46,721 nucleotides of DNA from Pseudomonas sp. BN417 (GCF_029871205.1 NZ_SSOJ01000104.1:1-46721); one strand, 5' to 3'; shown: positions 15,325-28,446, counted from the stretch's first letter. Notes: generated by a model from the sequence alone, not told the origin. Made by a program: numbers and translations.

Positions 15325-17892
15325 ATGAGCATTTGGCCCTGTCACATCACTGGACGGGGTGGACAGGCAGCGCTGCCTGCCATTCCTCCCAGTAAACTCG
15401 CGTTAGCCATTTCCCTGGCTCTTCCGGCCCTGGCGCTCGGGGCCGAAGCCCCGGTAGCGCCACAGGCGAGCGACCCACAGGCCGAAGCGTTCAATACCTC
15501 TTTCCTGAAGGGCGCGCCGTCGCCCGTGGACCTGCAACTGCTGCTGCGCGATAACAGCACCCTGCCCGGCAGCTACCGCGTCGACATCTACGGCAACCAG
15601 GTGCTGGTGGGACGCCGGGACATCGATTTCGTGCGCAACCCGCAAACAGGCGCTGTCGAGCCGTGCCTGCACTACGACATGCTCGAACTGCTGGGTATCG
15701 ACCTGGCCAAGCTGGTGGAACAAGGCAAGCTGCGGCCGGATGCACCGCAAACCTGCTATGACCTGCCCTCGCTGATCGACCAGGCCGCCCTGCGCTACGA
15801 TCCAACGCGCCTGCGCCTCTACGTCAGCGTTCCACAGGTCGCCATGCTCCGGGGCCGACGCGGCTACGTCGACCCCGCGCTCTGGGACAACGGCATCACC
15901 GCCGCATTCATCAACTACCAGCTCAACGCCAACCGCAACAAGGATGACTACGGCCGCCAGACCGCCAACAACCTGGGCCTGCGCAATGGCCTCAACCTGG
16001 GCGCCTGGCGGCTGCGCAACGAATCCAACTACCGCACCGGTACTGGCCGCAAGAGCAAGTTCACCAGCAACCGTTCCTATCTCCAGCGCGATATCACCGC
16101 GCTGAAAGGGCAGTTCACACTCGGTGAGATCTACTCTGACGCCGACCTGTTCGACAGCGTCCGTTACCGGGGTATCAAACTGGCATCCGACGAGGGCATG
16201 AGGGCGGACAGCGAACGGGGCTACGCACCGGTGATCCGTGGCTTTGCGGAAACCAACGCCACGGTGGAGATTCGCCAGAACGGCTACGTGCTCTATTCCA
16301 CCACCGTGGCTCCCGGCCCCTTCGAGATCAATGACATCTATCCCACCGGGTCCAACGGCGACCTGGAGGTGGCCGTCATCGAGGCGGATGGGCGCCGCCG
16401 CGTAACCAGGCAGGCCTTCTCCAGCCTGCCGACGATGATCCGTGAGGGGCAACTGAAGTACAGCGTTTCGAGCGGCCAGTTCAACAGCAACACCGACGGC
16501 CTCAAGACCCCCAACTTCGTCAGCGGCACCATGACCTACGGGGTGAGCAGCAACCTCACCGGCATCGCCGGGGTCCAGGCCACCCAGGACTTCAACGCCG
16601 TCGCCATCGGCGCCGGGCGGAACACCACGATCGGCGCCTTCTCGGTCGACATGACCCACTCGTCCAGCCGGGTTCGCGGGCTGTCCGCAACCGGTAACAG
16701 CTTGCGGGCGCTGTATGCCAAGACCTTCACCGGTACGGACACCAGCTTCACCCTGGCGGCCTACCGCTATTCCACCGAAGGCTACCGGACGCTCTCCGAC
16801 CATGTGCAGGAACTGAGCGATGGCGTCAGCTATGCGCGGGGCCGGTCGAAGGTCCGTACCGACCTGACCGTCAACCAGAGCCTGGGCAACTACCGTTACG
16901 GCACCCTCTACATCAGCGCCAGCGATGAGCGCTACTGGGACCGGGGCGGCTCGCGGAGCCTGTCCGCCGGCTACTCCAACAGCTGGAGGGACGTCAGCTA
17001 CAACTTCAGCGTGTCCCAGACGCGGAACCTCGGTTCCTCCTACTACGCCTCGAGCGAACGGGATACCCAGCTCAACCTCTCGGTGTCCTTCCCCCTGGGA
17101 TCGACGTCACGCGCCCCTCGCGCCTATGTCGCCACCAGCAGCCAGAAACACAGCGACAGTACCCAGGTCGGCGTGAACGGCTACCTGTCCGAAGACAGCG
17201 ACACCTCGTACTCGGTACAGGGCAGCCACAACAACAACAGCGGCAGTGCCGGCTCCGCCAGCCTGAACAGCCGCACTTCCTTCGCCGACGTCGGCCTGGG
17301 TTACAGCAAGGGGCGCGGATACCGCTCCGAGAGCCTCACCCTGGCGGGTTCGGTAGTGGCCCATGCCGGTGGCATCAACCTGGGCCAACCCGTGGGTGAG
17401 ACCTTCGCCCTGGTCGAGGTGCCGGATATCCCGGGTGTCGGCGTCAGCAACTACAACGGCGTGAGCACCGGCTACAACGGCTATGCGGTAGTGCCCAACG
17501 CCCAGCCGTACCGGACCAACTGGATCACCCTGGACACACGTAACCTCGGCGGCGGCATCGAGATCGACAACGCGACCCAGCAGGTCGTCCCACGGCGGGG
17601 CTCGGTGGTGCGGGCCCGGTTCGAAGGCAAGAAGGGGCGTCGGGTCCAGTTCGAGCTGTTCGACACCCAGCAACAGCGCATTCCGTTCGGCGCCGCGCTG
17701 GAGGATGCCACCGGCAAGCAACTGGCGATCTCGGACCCGAGTGGGCGGGCGCTGGCGCTGGTCGAAGAGGACCAGGGAACGCTGGTCATCAAGTGGTCAA
17801 GCCAGCAGTGCTCGGCCACCTACACGCTTCCGCCGGAAAAGCCCGCGAACTACGAACGCTACCGGCTCGCCTGCGCGCCGGGACCGCTCTGA
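15325..17892 (+). CDS. Outer-membrane fimbrial usher
   Basis: An 855-aa usher. A signal peptide follows a short leader (hydrophobic ALAISLALPALALGA, residues about 26-40). The periplasmic N-domain starts FNTSFLKG with VDIYGNQ. The 24-strand barrel and plug region includes GYAPVIRGFAETNATVEIRQ and FEINDIYPTGSNGDLEV, both usher signatures. The C-terminal domain has the Cys pair WSSQQCSATY and RLAC. It secretes and assembles the pilin encoded upstream. The length is within the usual usher range. No tip adhesin or extra subunit gene follows; the next gene is on the other strand, which is unusual for such an operon. Confidence 0.94.
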   Translation: MSIWPCHITGRGGQAALPAIPPSKLALAISLALPALALGAEAPVAPQASDPQAEAFNTSFLKGAPSPVDLQLLLRDNSTLPGSYRVDIYGNQVLVGRRDIDFVRNPQTGAVEPCLHYDMLELLGIDLAKLVEQGKLRPDAPQTCYDLPSLIDQAALRYDPTRLRLYVSVPQVAMLRGRRGYVDPALWDNGITAAFINYQLNANRNKDDYGRQTANNLGLRNGLNLGAWRLRNESNYRTGTGRKSKFTSNRSYLQRDITALKGQFTLGEIYSDADLFDSVRYRGIKLASDEGMRADSERGYAPVIRGFAETNATVEIRQNGYVLYSTTVAPGPFEINDIYPTGSNGDLEVAVIEADGRRRVTRQAFSSLPTMIREGQLKYSVSSGQFNSNTDGLKTPNFVSGTMTYGVSSNLTGIAGVQATQDFNAVAIGAGRNTTIGAFSVDMTHSSSRVRGLSATGNSLRALYAKTFTGTDTSFTLAAYRYSTEGYRTLSDHVQELSDGVSYARGRSKVRTDLTVNQSLGNYRYGTLYISASDERYWDRGGSRSLSAGYSNSWRDVSYNFSVSQTRNLGSSYYASSERDTQLNLSVSFPLGSTSRAPRAYVATSSQKHSDSTQVGVNGYLSEDSDTSYSVQGSHNNNSGSAGSASLNSRTSFADVGLGYSKGRGYRSESLTLAGSVVAHAGGINLGQPVGETFALVEVPDIPGVGVSNYNGVSTGYNGYAVVPNAQPYRTNWITLDTRNLGGGIEIDNATQQVVPRRGSVVRARFEGKKGRRVQFELFDTQQQRIPFGAALEDATGKQLAISDPSGRALALVEEDQGTLVIKWSSQQCSATYTLPPEKPANYERYRLACAPGPL

Positions 17893-17956
17893 TCGCCACG
17901 CGCGACAGCCGGTAGCTGGTCCCGCACATCCACTGCCGGGACCGCCACTCCGGACA

Positions 17957-18592
17957 TCAGCCTTCCCGACGCACTGCCAGGTCGTTGCGCCGGGCGAACT
18001 CGATCAGTTCGAGCAGGGAGTCCAGGTTGAGCTTCTGCTGGATTCGCGCCTTGTAGGTACTCACGGTCTTGTTGCTGAGCAGCATCCGTTCCGCGATGTC
18101 CTTGTTGGAGAGACCGGAGGCCAGATGCTGCAACACCATCAGCTCCTGGTTGGATAAACGCCCCACCAGTTCGGCATCGCTGAGCGCAGGAGGCTGGTTG
18201 CCTCCCATGGGCATGGCGGGGAAGAGGGTGAAGCCCGCGCTGATGGCGTTGATGGCGGTAATCAGGTTCTGCAGGTCCTCTTCCTTGCTGACGAAGCCCT
18301 TGGCGCCGGCCTGGAAACAGCGCTGGGAAAAGCTTTCCGCAGGCTGCGAGGTCAGGACCAGCACATTGCTGTCGAGCCCCAGGGAGCGGATGCGGGTGAT
18401 GACGTTCAGGCCGTCGAGCCTGGGGATGCCGATGTCCAGGATGACGATGTCCGGCTCGTGCTGGCGCACCAGCTGCAACGCGTCCACACCGTTGTCGGCC
18501 TCGCCCACGACGTCCATGCCGTTGCGTTCCAGCAACATGCGAACGGCCATGCGGATCACCGGATGATCGTCGACTATCAGCGCACTTTTCAT
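17957..18592 (-). CDS. NarL/RcsB-type response regulator (RocA-like), RR1
   Basis: A 211-aa two-domain regulator. Receiver: acidic pair in ALIVDDHP, phospho-acceptor Asp in VILDIGIP near residue 53, conserved Lys in KGFVSK. LuxR-type helix-turn-helix at the C-terminus: LSNQELMVLQHLASGLSNKD and KTVSTYKARIQQKL. The start ATG at 18592 is the only one that gives the receiver fold; the 503-aa frame upstream is antisense to the EAL gene. By context it is the output regulator of the hybrid kinase at 19945, as RocA1 is in the P. aeruginosa Roc1 system that controls cup fimbriae. It is divergent from the EAL gene. Confidence 0.9.
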   Translation of the reverse strand: MKSALIVDDHPVIRMAVRMLLERNGMDVVGEADNGVDALQLVRQHEPDIVILDIGIPRLDGLNVITRIRSLGLDSNVLVLTSQPAESFSQRCFQAGAKGFVSKEEDLQNLITAINAISAGFTLFPAMPMGGNQPPALSDAELVGRLSNQELMVLQHLASGLSNKDIAERMLLSNKTVSTYKARIQQKLNLDSLLELIEFARRNDLAVRREG

Positions 18593-18668
18593 TTCCACCT
18601 CTGTGTTGTCGGCCTGCTCTTCCCTGCGCACGGCGACGGCCTGGGAACCGAGCCGCTGCTGATGAAAT

Positions 18669-18676
18669 TTCCTACA
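18669..18676 (+). promoter_or_regulatory. TTCCTACA motif between RR1 and EAL genes
   Basis: TTCCTACA is followed after 9 bp by AGGAAG, giving an interrupted dyad TTCCT/AGGAA. It lies in the divergent gap between RR1 and the EAL response regulator. See the copies at 11943, 13669 and 23697. Confidence 0.4.
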
Positions 18677-18754
18677 GGCTATCAGGAAGTGTCTCCTAGC
18701 TGGCACTACCGCCCCCCGGTAACTTGGCCGCCATCCCTTGCCGAGCGCTCCCCG

Positions 18755-19944
18755 ATGAAGAACATCAGCATTCTGGTTCTGGAAGACGAACCCTTCCAAC
18801 GCCTGGTCGCCGTCACCGCATTGCGCAAGCTCGGACTGGAACGCATCCAGCAAGCGGCGGACGGTACCGAGGCCCTGGATCTGCTCCGGACCGGCGGCGC
18901 AGTCGACATCGTGCTCTGCGACCTGCGCATGGCTGGCATGGACGGCCTGGCCTTCCTGCGCCAGGCGAGCCTGTCCGGCATGGTCCGCTCGGTAATCCTC
19001 AGCAGCGAGGTGGACGAGGACCTGCGCCAGGCCGCCAGCGCCATGACCCGCAACCTCGGGCTGCAATTCCTCGGCGATCTCGGCAAGCCCTTCGACATGG
19101 CCCGCGCCGCCACCTTGATCGAACGACACCGCTGCCAGCCCGCAGAGATCCCGGCTGAGCCCGCGTCCGTGGAGCCACCGTGCCTGGAAGAGCTCCTCCG
19201 CGCCCTGGAGCAGGGTGAGTTCGAAGCCTGGTACCAGCCCAAGTTCCACCTCGAGAGCGGCGCGTCGCTGGGTGCCGAGGTTCTTGCCCGCTGGCGCCAC
19301 CCCAGCCACGGCGTGCTGACGCCAGCCCATTTCCTGCAGGCCCTGGAGACCCACGACCTCGTCGACCGCCTGTTCTGGCAGCTGTTCAGGCAGGGCCTGG
19401 CGCTGCAGCAGGAGCTGGCGCGCAGCGGACGACAGGTGAACCTCGCCCTCAACCTCCAGCCCCGGCAATTGGCCGACCGCGACCTCGTCCCGGCAATCGG
19501 ACGGGCCCTGGAAAAAGCTGGCCTGCCCGCTACGGGCCTGACCTTCGAGCTCACCGAAACCGGCCTGCTGGAAGCGCCGGCCGCCAGCCTGGAAAGCCTG
19601 GTGCGGCTGCGCCTGATGGGCTGCGAGCTGGCCATGGATGACTTCGGCGCCGGCTACTCGTCCCTCGACCGTCTCTGCGAACTGCCCTTCAGCCAGTTGA
19701 AACTGGACGCCGCCTTCGTGCGCAAGCTGATGAGCCAGCCACGCAGCGCCGCGATCATCGGCAATGCCGTGAGCCTGGCCGAGGACCTCGGCATGAGCCT
19801 GGTGGTGGAAGGCGTGGAAACCGCCGAGCAGCGTGAGCGGCTGCTAGCCCTCGGCTGCCGCGTGGCCCAGGGCTACCTCTTCTCCCGGCCGCTGGAGCGC
19901 GACGCATTCCACGCCCTGCTGGCACGCCGCAGCGTTCCCGGACT

Positions 19945-19951
<7 letters not shown>
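18755..19951 (+). CDS. Response regulator with EAL c-di-GMP phosphodiesterase domain (RocR/PvrR-like)
   Basis: A 398-aa protein: receiver (residues about 1-125; acidic pair in VLEDEP, phospho-Asp in VLCDLRMAGMDG near 55) then an EAL domain (about 142-395). The EAL signature reads EVLARW (Glu near 174). The catalytic residues are kept: NLQPRQL, ELTETGLLE, the loop-6 DDFGAGYSSLDRL, the Lys of QLKLDAAFV and EGVET. It should therefore hydrolyse c-di-GMP when signalled. In the Roc and Pvr systems such a protein competes with the RocA/RcsB regulator for the sensor. Its last 7 bp overlap the tail of the convergent sensor gene. Confidence 0.92.
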
Positions 19952-23598
<3,647 letters not shown>

Positions 23599-24047
23599 GC
23601 CGGAACGCCTCCTGGTCAATGAAGAGAGAAACAGGGGGCAAAAACTCACAGCGTGAAGGACCAAAGTCCGTAGGCAAATCCGATGCCCACAAATCATGTA
23701 GGAATATTCCCAAACAAAATCTTGAAAGCAAGACCGCGAATATACTCTCAGCCCTGCATTCATGCTGACTGCCGGGGTGCATTGTAGACGGACTCAATGT
23801 ACTTACCACGACAAGATACGGATGCTTCAAATCAGGTTTCTGAACTTTTCCTAACTACGGAAAAGCCGGTTCTGACGGAAATCGCGCAATCGACGCTGAC
23901 CGACTCTTAAGTCAACACCGGCCAACTGTTCGGAAAAGCTCCCACGGGATGTCAGTTTCAATCCAGTCGAAACATCCGGTGGCTCTTTCAAGGGAAACTC
24001 CCCGTTGCTCTTGAACAGGGAAAACGCGAAATACAGGAGAACGATAG
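23599..24047. promoter_or_regulatory. AT-rich 450-bp divergent control region, sensor kinase / RR2
   Basis: No gene. It contains the palindrome TAGGAATATTCCCA at 23699-23712, close to the enterobacterial RcsB box (TAAGAATATTCCTA), overlapping TGTAGGAA at 23697-23704, and a second dyad TTTCC-N7-GGAAA near 23849-23867. TTCCCAAACAAA next to the palindrome also occurs on the minus strand at about 11,952-11,963 upstream of the fimbrin-like gene. Confidence 0.5.
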
Positions 24048-24680
24048 ATGAGCAAGATCCTGCTGATCGACAACCAGTCGATGACCCGCTTCGCAACCCG
24101 CGTCCTGCTGGAGCGCGAAAGCTACGAGATCGTCGGTGAAACGGAGAATGGCGTGGAAGGCCTGAGCATGGCCCGCTCCCTGCGACCTGACCTGGTGATC
24201 CTGGATATCTCCATTCCCAAGCTGGACGGCCTGGAAGTGCTCAGTCGCCTCGGCAGCATGAGCCACGGCCTGAGGTGCCTGGTGCTCACCAGCCTGCCGG
24301 CCTCGCTCTACGCCAATCGCTGCCTGCAGGCGGGTGCCTGCGGCTACCTGTCCAAGCAGGAACAGGCGGTCAGCCTGATCTCCGCGGTGCGCTCGGTGCT
24401 TTCCGGCTACAGCCTGTTCCCCAGCAGCGTGCACCTTTCCGCGGCCCTGCAGCCGGGCGAGTGCAGCGACAGCCACCTGCTGGACAGCCTCTCCGACCGT
24501 GAACTGGCGGTCCTGCAGAACCTTGCCAATGGCAAGAACAACCAGGAGATCGCCAAGCAGCTGTTCATCAGCCACAAGACGGTGAGCACCTACAAATCCC
24601 GGCTGATGGACAAGCTGAAAACCCGCAACCAGGTCGACCTGATCGACTTCGCCCGCCGCTACGTGCTGCCGACCGCCTGA
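24048..24680 (+). CDS. NarL/RcsB-type response regulator, RR2, with altered acidic pocket
   Basis: A 210-aa paralogue of RR1. Receiver with phospho-Asp in VILDISIP near residue 53 and the Lys of GYLSKQE. The N-terminal acidic pair is Asp-Asn (LLIDNQS) instead of Asp-Asp or Glu-Asp, which could weaken Mg binding. Helix-turn-helix: LSDRELAVLQNLANGKNNQE and KTVSTYKSRLMDKL. The start at 24048 follows CAGGAGAACG. It is divergent from the sensor kinase gene and convergent (12 bp) with cdhB, so it marks the right edge of the fimbrial/Roc island. It may share targets with RR1. Confidence 0.9.
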   Translation: MSKILLIDNQSMTRFATRVLLERESYEIVGETENGVEGLSMARSLRPDLVILDISIPKLDGLEVLSRLGSMSHGLRCLVLTSLPASLYANRCLQAGACGYLSKQEQAVSLISAVRSVLSGYSLFPSSVHLSAALQPGECSDSHLLDSLSDRELAVLQNLANGKNNQEIAKQLFISHKTVSTYKSRLMDKLKTRNQVDLIDFARRYVLPTA

Positions 24681-24692
24681 CCGGTACCCTCC

Positions 24693-25169
24693 TCAGCGCT
24701 GCGGCAGGGCGATCACCCGCCCCACATGCAGCGGCCGTGGCAGATCGAGCTGCTCCCTGGCAATCCGCCGGACGCGCTCGGCCACAGTCTCGGCGAAAGG
24801 CGCCGAACGCGCCTGCCGGATGTCGATGTTCATCAGCATCTGCTCACTGGCCGCCAGCTCGGCGGCCTCGCCGGGGTAGTGCAGGCTGTGGTGGATATGC
24901 AGCCGCTTGGCATCGCACCCCAGCAACTGGGTACGCACCTCCACTTCCGCCCCCAGCTTCACCTCCGCCAGGTAGTTGAGATGGCATTCCAGGGTGTAGA
25001 GCGTGTGGCCGGTGGCGGCGCGGCCCTGTTCGTCGAGACCGATCTCGTCCATCAGCGCGTCGGTGGCGTAGCTGAAGATCAGCAGGTAGAAGGCGTCCCG
25101 CAGGTGGCCGTTGTAGTCCACCCAGTCGGCGGGAATGGTGGTGCGGTAGGTGGTCAGGGCGTGGCTCAT
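24693..25169 (-). CDS. cdhB: Betainyl-CoA thioesterase CdhB
   Basis: A 158-aa hotdog thioesterase. The active-site region is ADWVDYNGHLRDAFYLLIFS near the N-terminus. In carnitine breakdown it hydrolyses betainyl-CoA, made by CdhC, to glycine betaine. The start at 25169 (MSHALTTYR) is chosen because the longer frame runs into repeat sequence. It is the last gene of the minus-strand operon caiX-cdhC-cdhA-cdhB, separated from cdhA by a 95-bp gap with a CTCTCCC repeat. The family assignment rests on gene order as much as sequence. Confidence 0.9.
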   Translation of the reverse strand: MSHALTTYRTTIPADWVDYNGHLRDAFYLLIFSYATDALMDEIGLDEQGRAATGHTLYTLECHLNYLAEVKLGAEVEVRTQLLGCDAKRLHIHHSLHYPGEAAELAASEQMLMNIDIRQARSAPFAETVAERVRRIAREQLDLPRPLHVGRVIALPQR

Positions 25170-25190
25170 GCAGAAGCTCCGGGCAGGGCG

Positions 25191-25240
25191 CCCTCTCCCC
25201 AACCCTCTCCCTGCAGGTCGCCCCTGAAGGGAGAGGGGGC
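25191..25240. repeat. CTCTCCC-type palindromic repeat
   Basis: CCCTCTCCCC and GGGAGAGGG arms face each other between cdhA and cdhB. The same family occurs at 26344, 36313, 39087 and 41236. Confidence 0.8.
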
Positions 25241-25264
25241 TGGATCGGAGTGGCGGGAAGATTC

Positions 25265-26230
25265 TCAGTCGGCGAAGGCGAAGCCGTGGTTGGCCTTGGT
25301 GTCCTTGATCGCACCGAGTACGGCCAACAGGCAGTCGTCACGATAGCGTTCCAGCTCGGCGATGCTGCGCGAGCCCTGTTGCTCGGAAGTGCCTTCCACC
25401 ACCCGGTCGATCAGGGTGTCGGTGAGTTCCGGCGCCGGCAGGTAGGTCCAGGGCAGCTGCAGGGCCGGGCCGAACTGGGCCATGAAGTGGCGCATGCCGG
25501 CATTGCCGCCCGCCAGGGTGTAGGTGAGGAAGGTGCCCATGAAGGACCAGCGCAGGCCGGCGCCGAAGCGAATGGCGTCGTCGATTTCACCCGTGCTGGC
25601 CACGCCGTCGTTGACTAGGTGCAGCGCCTCGCGCCAGAGCGCTTCGAGCAGACGGTCGGCGATGAAACCCGGCACCTCCTTGCGTACGTGCAGCGGGCGC
25701 ATGCCCAGGGCGGTGTAGATCTCGATGGCCGCCTGCACCGCCTCGGGCGCGGTCTTCTCGCCGCCCACCACTTCCACCAGAGGCAACAGGTAGACCGGGT
25801 TGAAGGGGTGCCCCACCACGCAGCGCTCAGGATGGCTGGCGTCGGCGTAGAACTCGCTGGGCAAGAGGCCCGAGGTGCTGGAACCGATGATCACATTCGG
25901 ACGCGCCGCCGCGCTGATCTTCGCGTGCAGGTCGAGCTTGAGGTCCAGGCGCTCCGGCGCGCTTTCCTGGATGAAGTCGGCGTCGCGCACGCATTCCTCG
26001 ATGGTGTCGACGAAGCGCAGGCGCTCCTGCGCGGCGCCGGGAGCCAGTCCCTGCTTCTCGAGGGCCGGCCAGGCGTTGGCGATGCGCGCGCGCAGGGCGG
26101 CCTCGGCGCCCGGCGCGGGGTCCCAGGCGACGACGTCGAGGCCGTGGGCCAGGGCGCGGGCGATCCAGCCGCTGCCGATGACGCCGCTACCAAGGGCGGC
26201 GAAGGTCTTGATCTGGGTGACGAAGGACAT
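25265..26230 (-). CDS. cdhA: L-carnitine dehydrogenase CdhA
   Basis: A 321-aa NAD-dependent dehydrogenase of the 3-hydroxyacyl-CoA dehydrogenase fold, oxidising L-carnitine to 3-dehydrocarnitine. Rossmann motif GSGVIGSGW (residues 14-22), [12 protein letters not shown], the catalytic His region [16 protein letters not shown], and the second-domain motif [16 protein letters not shown]. The length is normal for the unfused form; some bacteria carry CdhA fused to a CdhB-like domain, which is not the case here. It lies between cdhC and cdhB in the carnitine operon. Confidence 0.95.
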   Translation of the reverse strand: MSFVTQIKTFAALGSGVIGSGWIARALAHGLDVVAWDPAPGAEAALRARIANAWPALEKQGLAPGAAQERLRFVDTIEECVRDADFIQESAPERLDLKLDLHAKISAAARPNVIIGSSTSGLLPSEFYADASHPERCVVGHPFNPVYLLPLVEVVGGEKTAPEAVQAAIEIYTALGMRPLHVRKEVPGFIADRLLEALWREALHLVNDGVASTGEIDDAIRFGAGLRWSFMGTFLTYTLAGGNAGMRHFMAQFGPALQLPWTYLPAPELTDTLIDRVVEGTSEQQGSRSIAELERYRDDCLLAVLGAIKDTKANHGFAFAD

Positions 26231-26246
26231 GGTGGCTCCTGATTCT

Positions 26247-26306
26247 GTAGCCCGGATGCGATCCGGGGGCGGTCGTTCGATCTGTCCCGGATTGCATCCG
26301 GGCTAC
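26247..26306. repeat. REP pair, GTAGCCCGGATG family
   Basis: GTAGCCCGGATGCGATCCGG faces CCGGATTGCATCCGGGCTAC inside the carnitine operon, between cdhC and cdhA. Confidence 0.88.
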
Positions 26307-26343
26307 GAAGCGCGTGGGAGAGGGCGATGCGCTGGGCGGGTCA

Positions 26344-26380
26344 CCCTCTCCCCCGGCCCCTCTCCCGGAGGGAGAGGGGA
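26344..26380. repeat. CTCTCCC-type palindromic repeat
   Basis: CCCTCTCCCCC and CTCTCCCGGAGGGAGAGGG lie between cdhC and cdhA, next to the REP pair at 26247. Confidence 0.8.
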
Positions 26381-26386
26381 GAAAAA

Positions 26387-27271
26387 CTAGCGGCGCTTGA
26401 GCTTCATCTTTTCGCGGCCTTCGGCCGGAGTCAGGGCGCGGCCGCCGAGGCGTTCGATGATCTCGATGGCGCGTTCCACCAGTTGGCCGTTGCTGGCGTG
26501 TACACCGCGATCCAGCCAGATGTTGTCTTCCAGCCCGACCCGCACGTTGCCGCCCAGCAGCATGGCCTGGGCGACCATGGGCATCTGCGAGCGGCCGATG
26601 CCGAAGCCGGCCCAGGTGCAGCCCGCCGGCAGGTTGTCGGCCATGGCCTTCATGGTGGTGGTGTCGGCCGGTGCGCCCCATGGGATGCCCAGGCAGATCT
26701 GGAACAGCGGGTCTTCCAGCAGGCCTTCCTTGAGCATCTGCTTGGCGAACCAGAGATGGCCGGTGTCGAAGATTTCCAGCTCGGCCTTCACGCCCAGTTC
26801 GGTGATGCGCTTGGCGCCGGCGCGCAGTTGCGCCGGGGTGGATACGTAGATGAAGTCGCCGTCGCCGAAGTTCAGGGTGCCGCAGTCCAGGGTGCAGATT
26901 TCCGGCAGCAGTTCTTCCACGTGGGCGAGGCGCTCCAGCGGGCCGACCAGGTCGGTGCCGGTGCCGAACTCCAGGGGTTGCTCACCCTTGCCGATCTCCA
27001 GGTCGCCGCCCATGCCGGCGGTGAGGTTGATGATGATGTCGGTGTCGCTCTCGCGAATGCGCTCCACCAGTTCACGGTACAGCGCCACGTCGCGGCTGGG
27101 CTTGCCGGTCTGCGGGTCGCGCACATGGCAGTGGGCGACCGTGGCGCCGGCCTTGGCGGCTTCGATAGCGGCGGCGGCGATTTCCTTCGGGGTGACCGGA
27201 ATGGCCGGGTGCTTGCCGACGGTATCGCCGGCGCCGGTAACGGCACAGGTGACAATGACTTCGTAGTTCAC
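26387..27271 (-). CDS. cdhC: 3-dehydrocarnitine:acetyl-CoA trimethylamine transferase CdhC (BKACE family)
   Basis: A 294-aa beta-keto acid cleavage enzyme (formerly DUF849). It converts dehydrocarnitine plus acetyl-CoA to betainyl-CoA plus acetoacetate. Motifs: [15 protein letters not shown]-like start (here [16 protein letters not shown]), the metal-site [20 protein letters not shown], and the end region [18 protein letters not shown]. No ATG fits: a GTG at 27271 ([11 protein letters not shown]) gives the family's normal N-terminus, with AGAAGGA about 12 bp upstream, so I choose GTG. Second gene of the carnitine operon. Confidence 0.94.
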   Translation of the reverse strand: MNYEVIVTCAVTGAGDTVGKHPAIPVTPKEIAAAAIEAAKAGATVAHCHVRDPQTGKPSRDVALYRELVERIRESDTDIIINLTAGMGGDLEIGKGEQPLEFGTGTDLVGPLERLAHVEELLPEICTLDCGTLNFGDGDFIYVSTPAQLRAGAKRITELGVKAELEIFDTGHLWFAKQMLKEGLLEDPLFQICLGIPWGAPADTTTMKAMADNLPAGCTWAGFGIGRSQMPMVAQAMLLGGNVRVGLEDNIWLDRGVHASNGQLVERAIEIIERLGGRALTPAEGREKMKLKRR

Positions 27272-27306
27272 GGTTGTTTCATCCTTCTGCGAGGCGATCG
27301 GAAACC

Positions 27307-27326
27307 GTGCGCGGCAGACCGCGCAC
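27307..27326 (-). promoter_or_regulatory. Intra-operon hairpin between caiX and cdhC
   Basis: GTGCGCGG-CAGA-CCGCGCAC is a perfect 8-bp stem with a 4-nt loop, 15 bp after the caiX stop and without a T-tract. Hairpins at this position often protect the upstream binding-protein mRNA and raise its yield. Confidence 0.5.
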
Positions 27327-27341
27327 ATGGCGTTGCGTTGA

Positions 27342-28280
27342 TTACTTGAGGGAGGCGAAGGCGCTTTCGACGCCGTTCTTGCCGTCGAAGGTGGTAACCC
27401 CGGCGAGCCAGCCCTTGACCACTTCCGGATTGGCCTTGAGCCACTGCCGCGCGACCTTGGCCGGCTCTTCGCGGTCCATGATCGGCTGCATCAGCTGGGC
27501 CTCCTGTTCGCTGGTGAAGCGCAGGTTGGTCAGCAGACGATCGGCGTTGGGGCAGCGCTGGGCGAAGTCCGGCGCGGTGACGGTGGAGACGGTGGCGGCA
27601 CCGTCGTTGGGGCCGAACACATCCTCACTGCCGGTAAGGTAGGTGATGGGCATCTGGATGTTCATCGGGTGCGGCTTCCAGCCGAAGAACACCACCGGCT
27701 TGTTGTTCTTCACCGCGCGTTTCACCGCGGTGAGCATGGCTGCCTCGCTGGACTCCACCAGCTTGAATTCGCCCAGGCCGAACTGGTTGGAATCGATCAT
27801 CTTCTGGATCGCGGTATTGGCGCCGGAACCGGACTCGATGCCGTAGATCTTGCCGTCCAGCTGGTCCTTGAACTTGGCGATATCGGCGAAGGTGCGCAGG
27901 CCCTGCTCGGCGGTGTAGGTAGGTACCGCGAGCACGGCGACGGCGTCGTTCAGCGAGGGCTCGGCGGCGACCTTCACCGAGTTGCTGGCGAGGAAGGGTT
28001 TGATGTTGTCGTCCATGATCGGCTTCCAGTAGCCGAGGAAGACGTCGACCTGCTTCTTCTGGATGCCGGCGAAGATGATCTGCTGCGACGCCTGGGTCTG
28101 GGTGGTCTGGTAGCCGAGGCTGCCGAGCAGCTCGTTGGCGACGGCGGTGGTGGCGACGACGTCGGTCCAGCCGACCACGCCCACGCGGATCTTCTGGCAA
28201 CTGGCGTCGTCGGCGGCGAATGCGGCGGAAGTGGACAGGGCGAACAAACAGCAACCAGCGAATGCGGTGAGACGTTTCAT
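27342..28280 (-). CDS. caiX: Periplasmic substrate-binding protein CaiX (carnitine ABC transport)
   Basis: A 312-aa OpuAC-type binding protein. Signal peptide about residues 1-22 ([11 protein letters not shown]). The mature part opens with [14 protein letters not shown]; aromatic cage candidates are in [12 protein letters not shown] and [11 protein letters not shown]. In P. aeruginosa CaiX delivers carnitine to the CbcWV transporter core, encoded elsewhere. The start at 28280 has GGGGAGCATCA just upstream. First gene of the minus-strand carnitine operon, divergent from cdhR. Confidence 0.94.
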   Translation of the reverse strand: MKRLTAFAGCCLFALSTSAAFAADDASCQKIRVGVVGWTDVVATTAVANELLGSLGYQTTQTQASQQIIFAGIQKKQVDVFLGYWKPIMDDNIKPFLASNSVKVAAEPSLNDAVAVLAVPTYTAEQGLRTFADIAKFKDQLDGKIYGIESGSGANTAIQKMIDSNQFGLGEFKLVESSEAAMLTAVKRAVKNNKPVVFFGWKPHPMNIQMPITYLTGSEDVFGPNDGAATVSTVTAPDFAQRCPNADRLLTNLRFTSEQEAQLMQPIMDREEPAKVARQWLKANPEVVKGWLAGVTTFDGKNGVESAFASLK

Positions 28281-28416
28281 TGATGCTCCCCTTGCAGCCA
28301 TACGGTTCATATATTTGTTGTGCAGGAGCCGGGGGCGACTCCTTCCGTTTTCGGGCGCCACGTCAGCCCGATGGACAAAATCTACGCAGCACTGGATCGC
28401 GCAATTCGAACTAAAA

Positions 28417-28446
28417 CGACTACCTGTTGAACAGGAGCGACCACCT
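28417..28446 (+). promoter_or_regulatory. Candidate CdhR operator, two direct half-sites 21 bp apart
   Basis: CGACTACCT at 28417 and CGACCACCT at 28438 are direct repeats two helical turns apart in the 225-bp caiX/cdhR divergent gap, the arrangement expected for an AraC-family activator. A CCTGTT-G-AACAGG dyad lies between and overlaps them. CdhR is known to activate caiX-cdhCAB in P. aeruginosa; the site is inferred. Confidence 0.45.

Noticed and set aside
15282-15395. 37-codon frame overlapping the start of the usher gene
   Set aside because: It has a plausible ATG but overlaps the usher coding sequence in another frame and shows no motif or coding bias.
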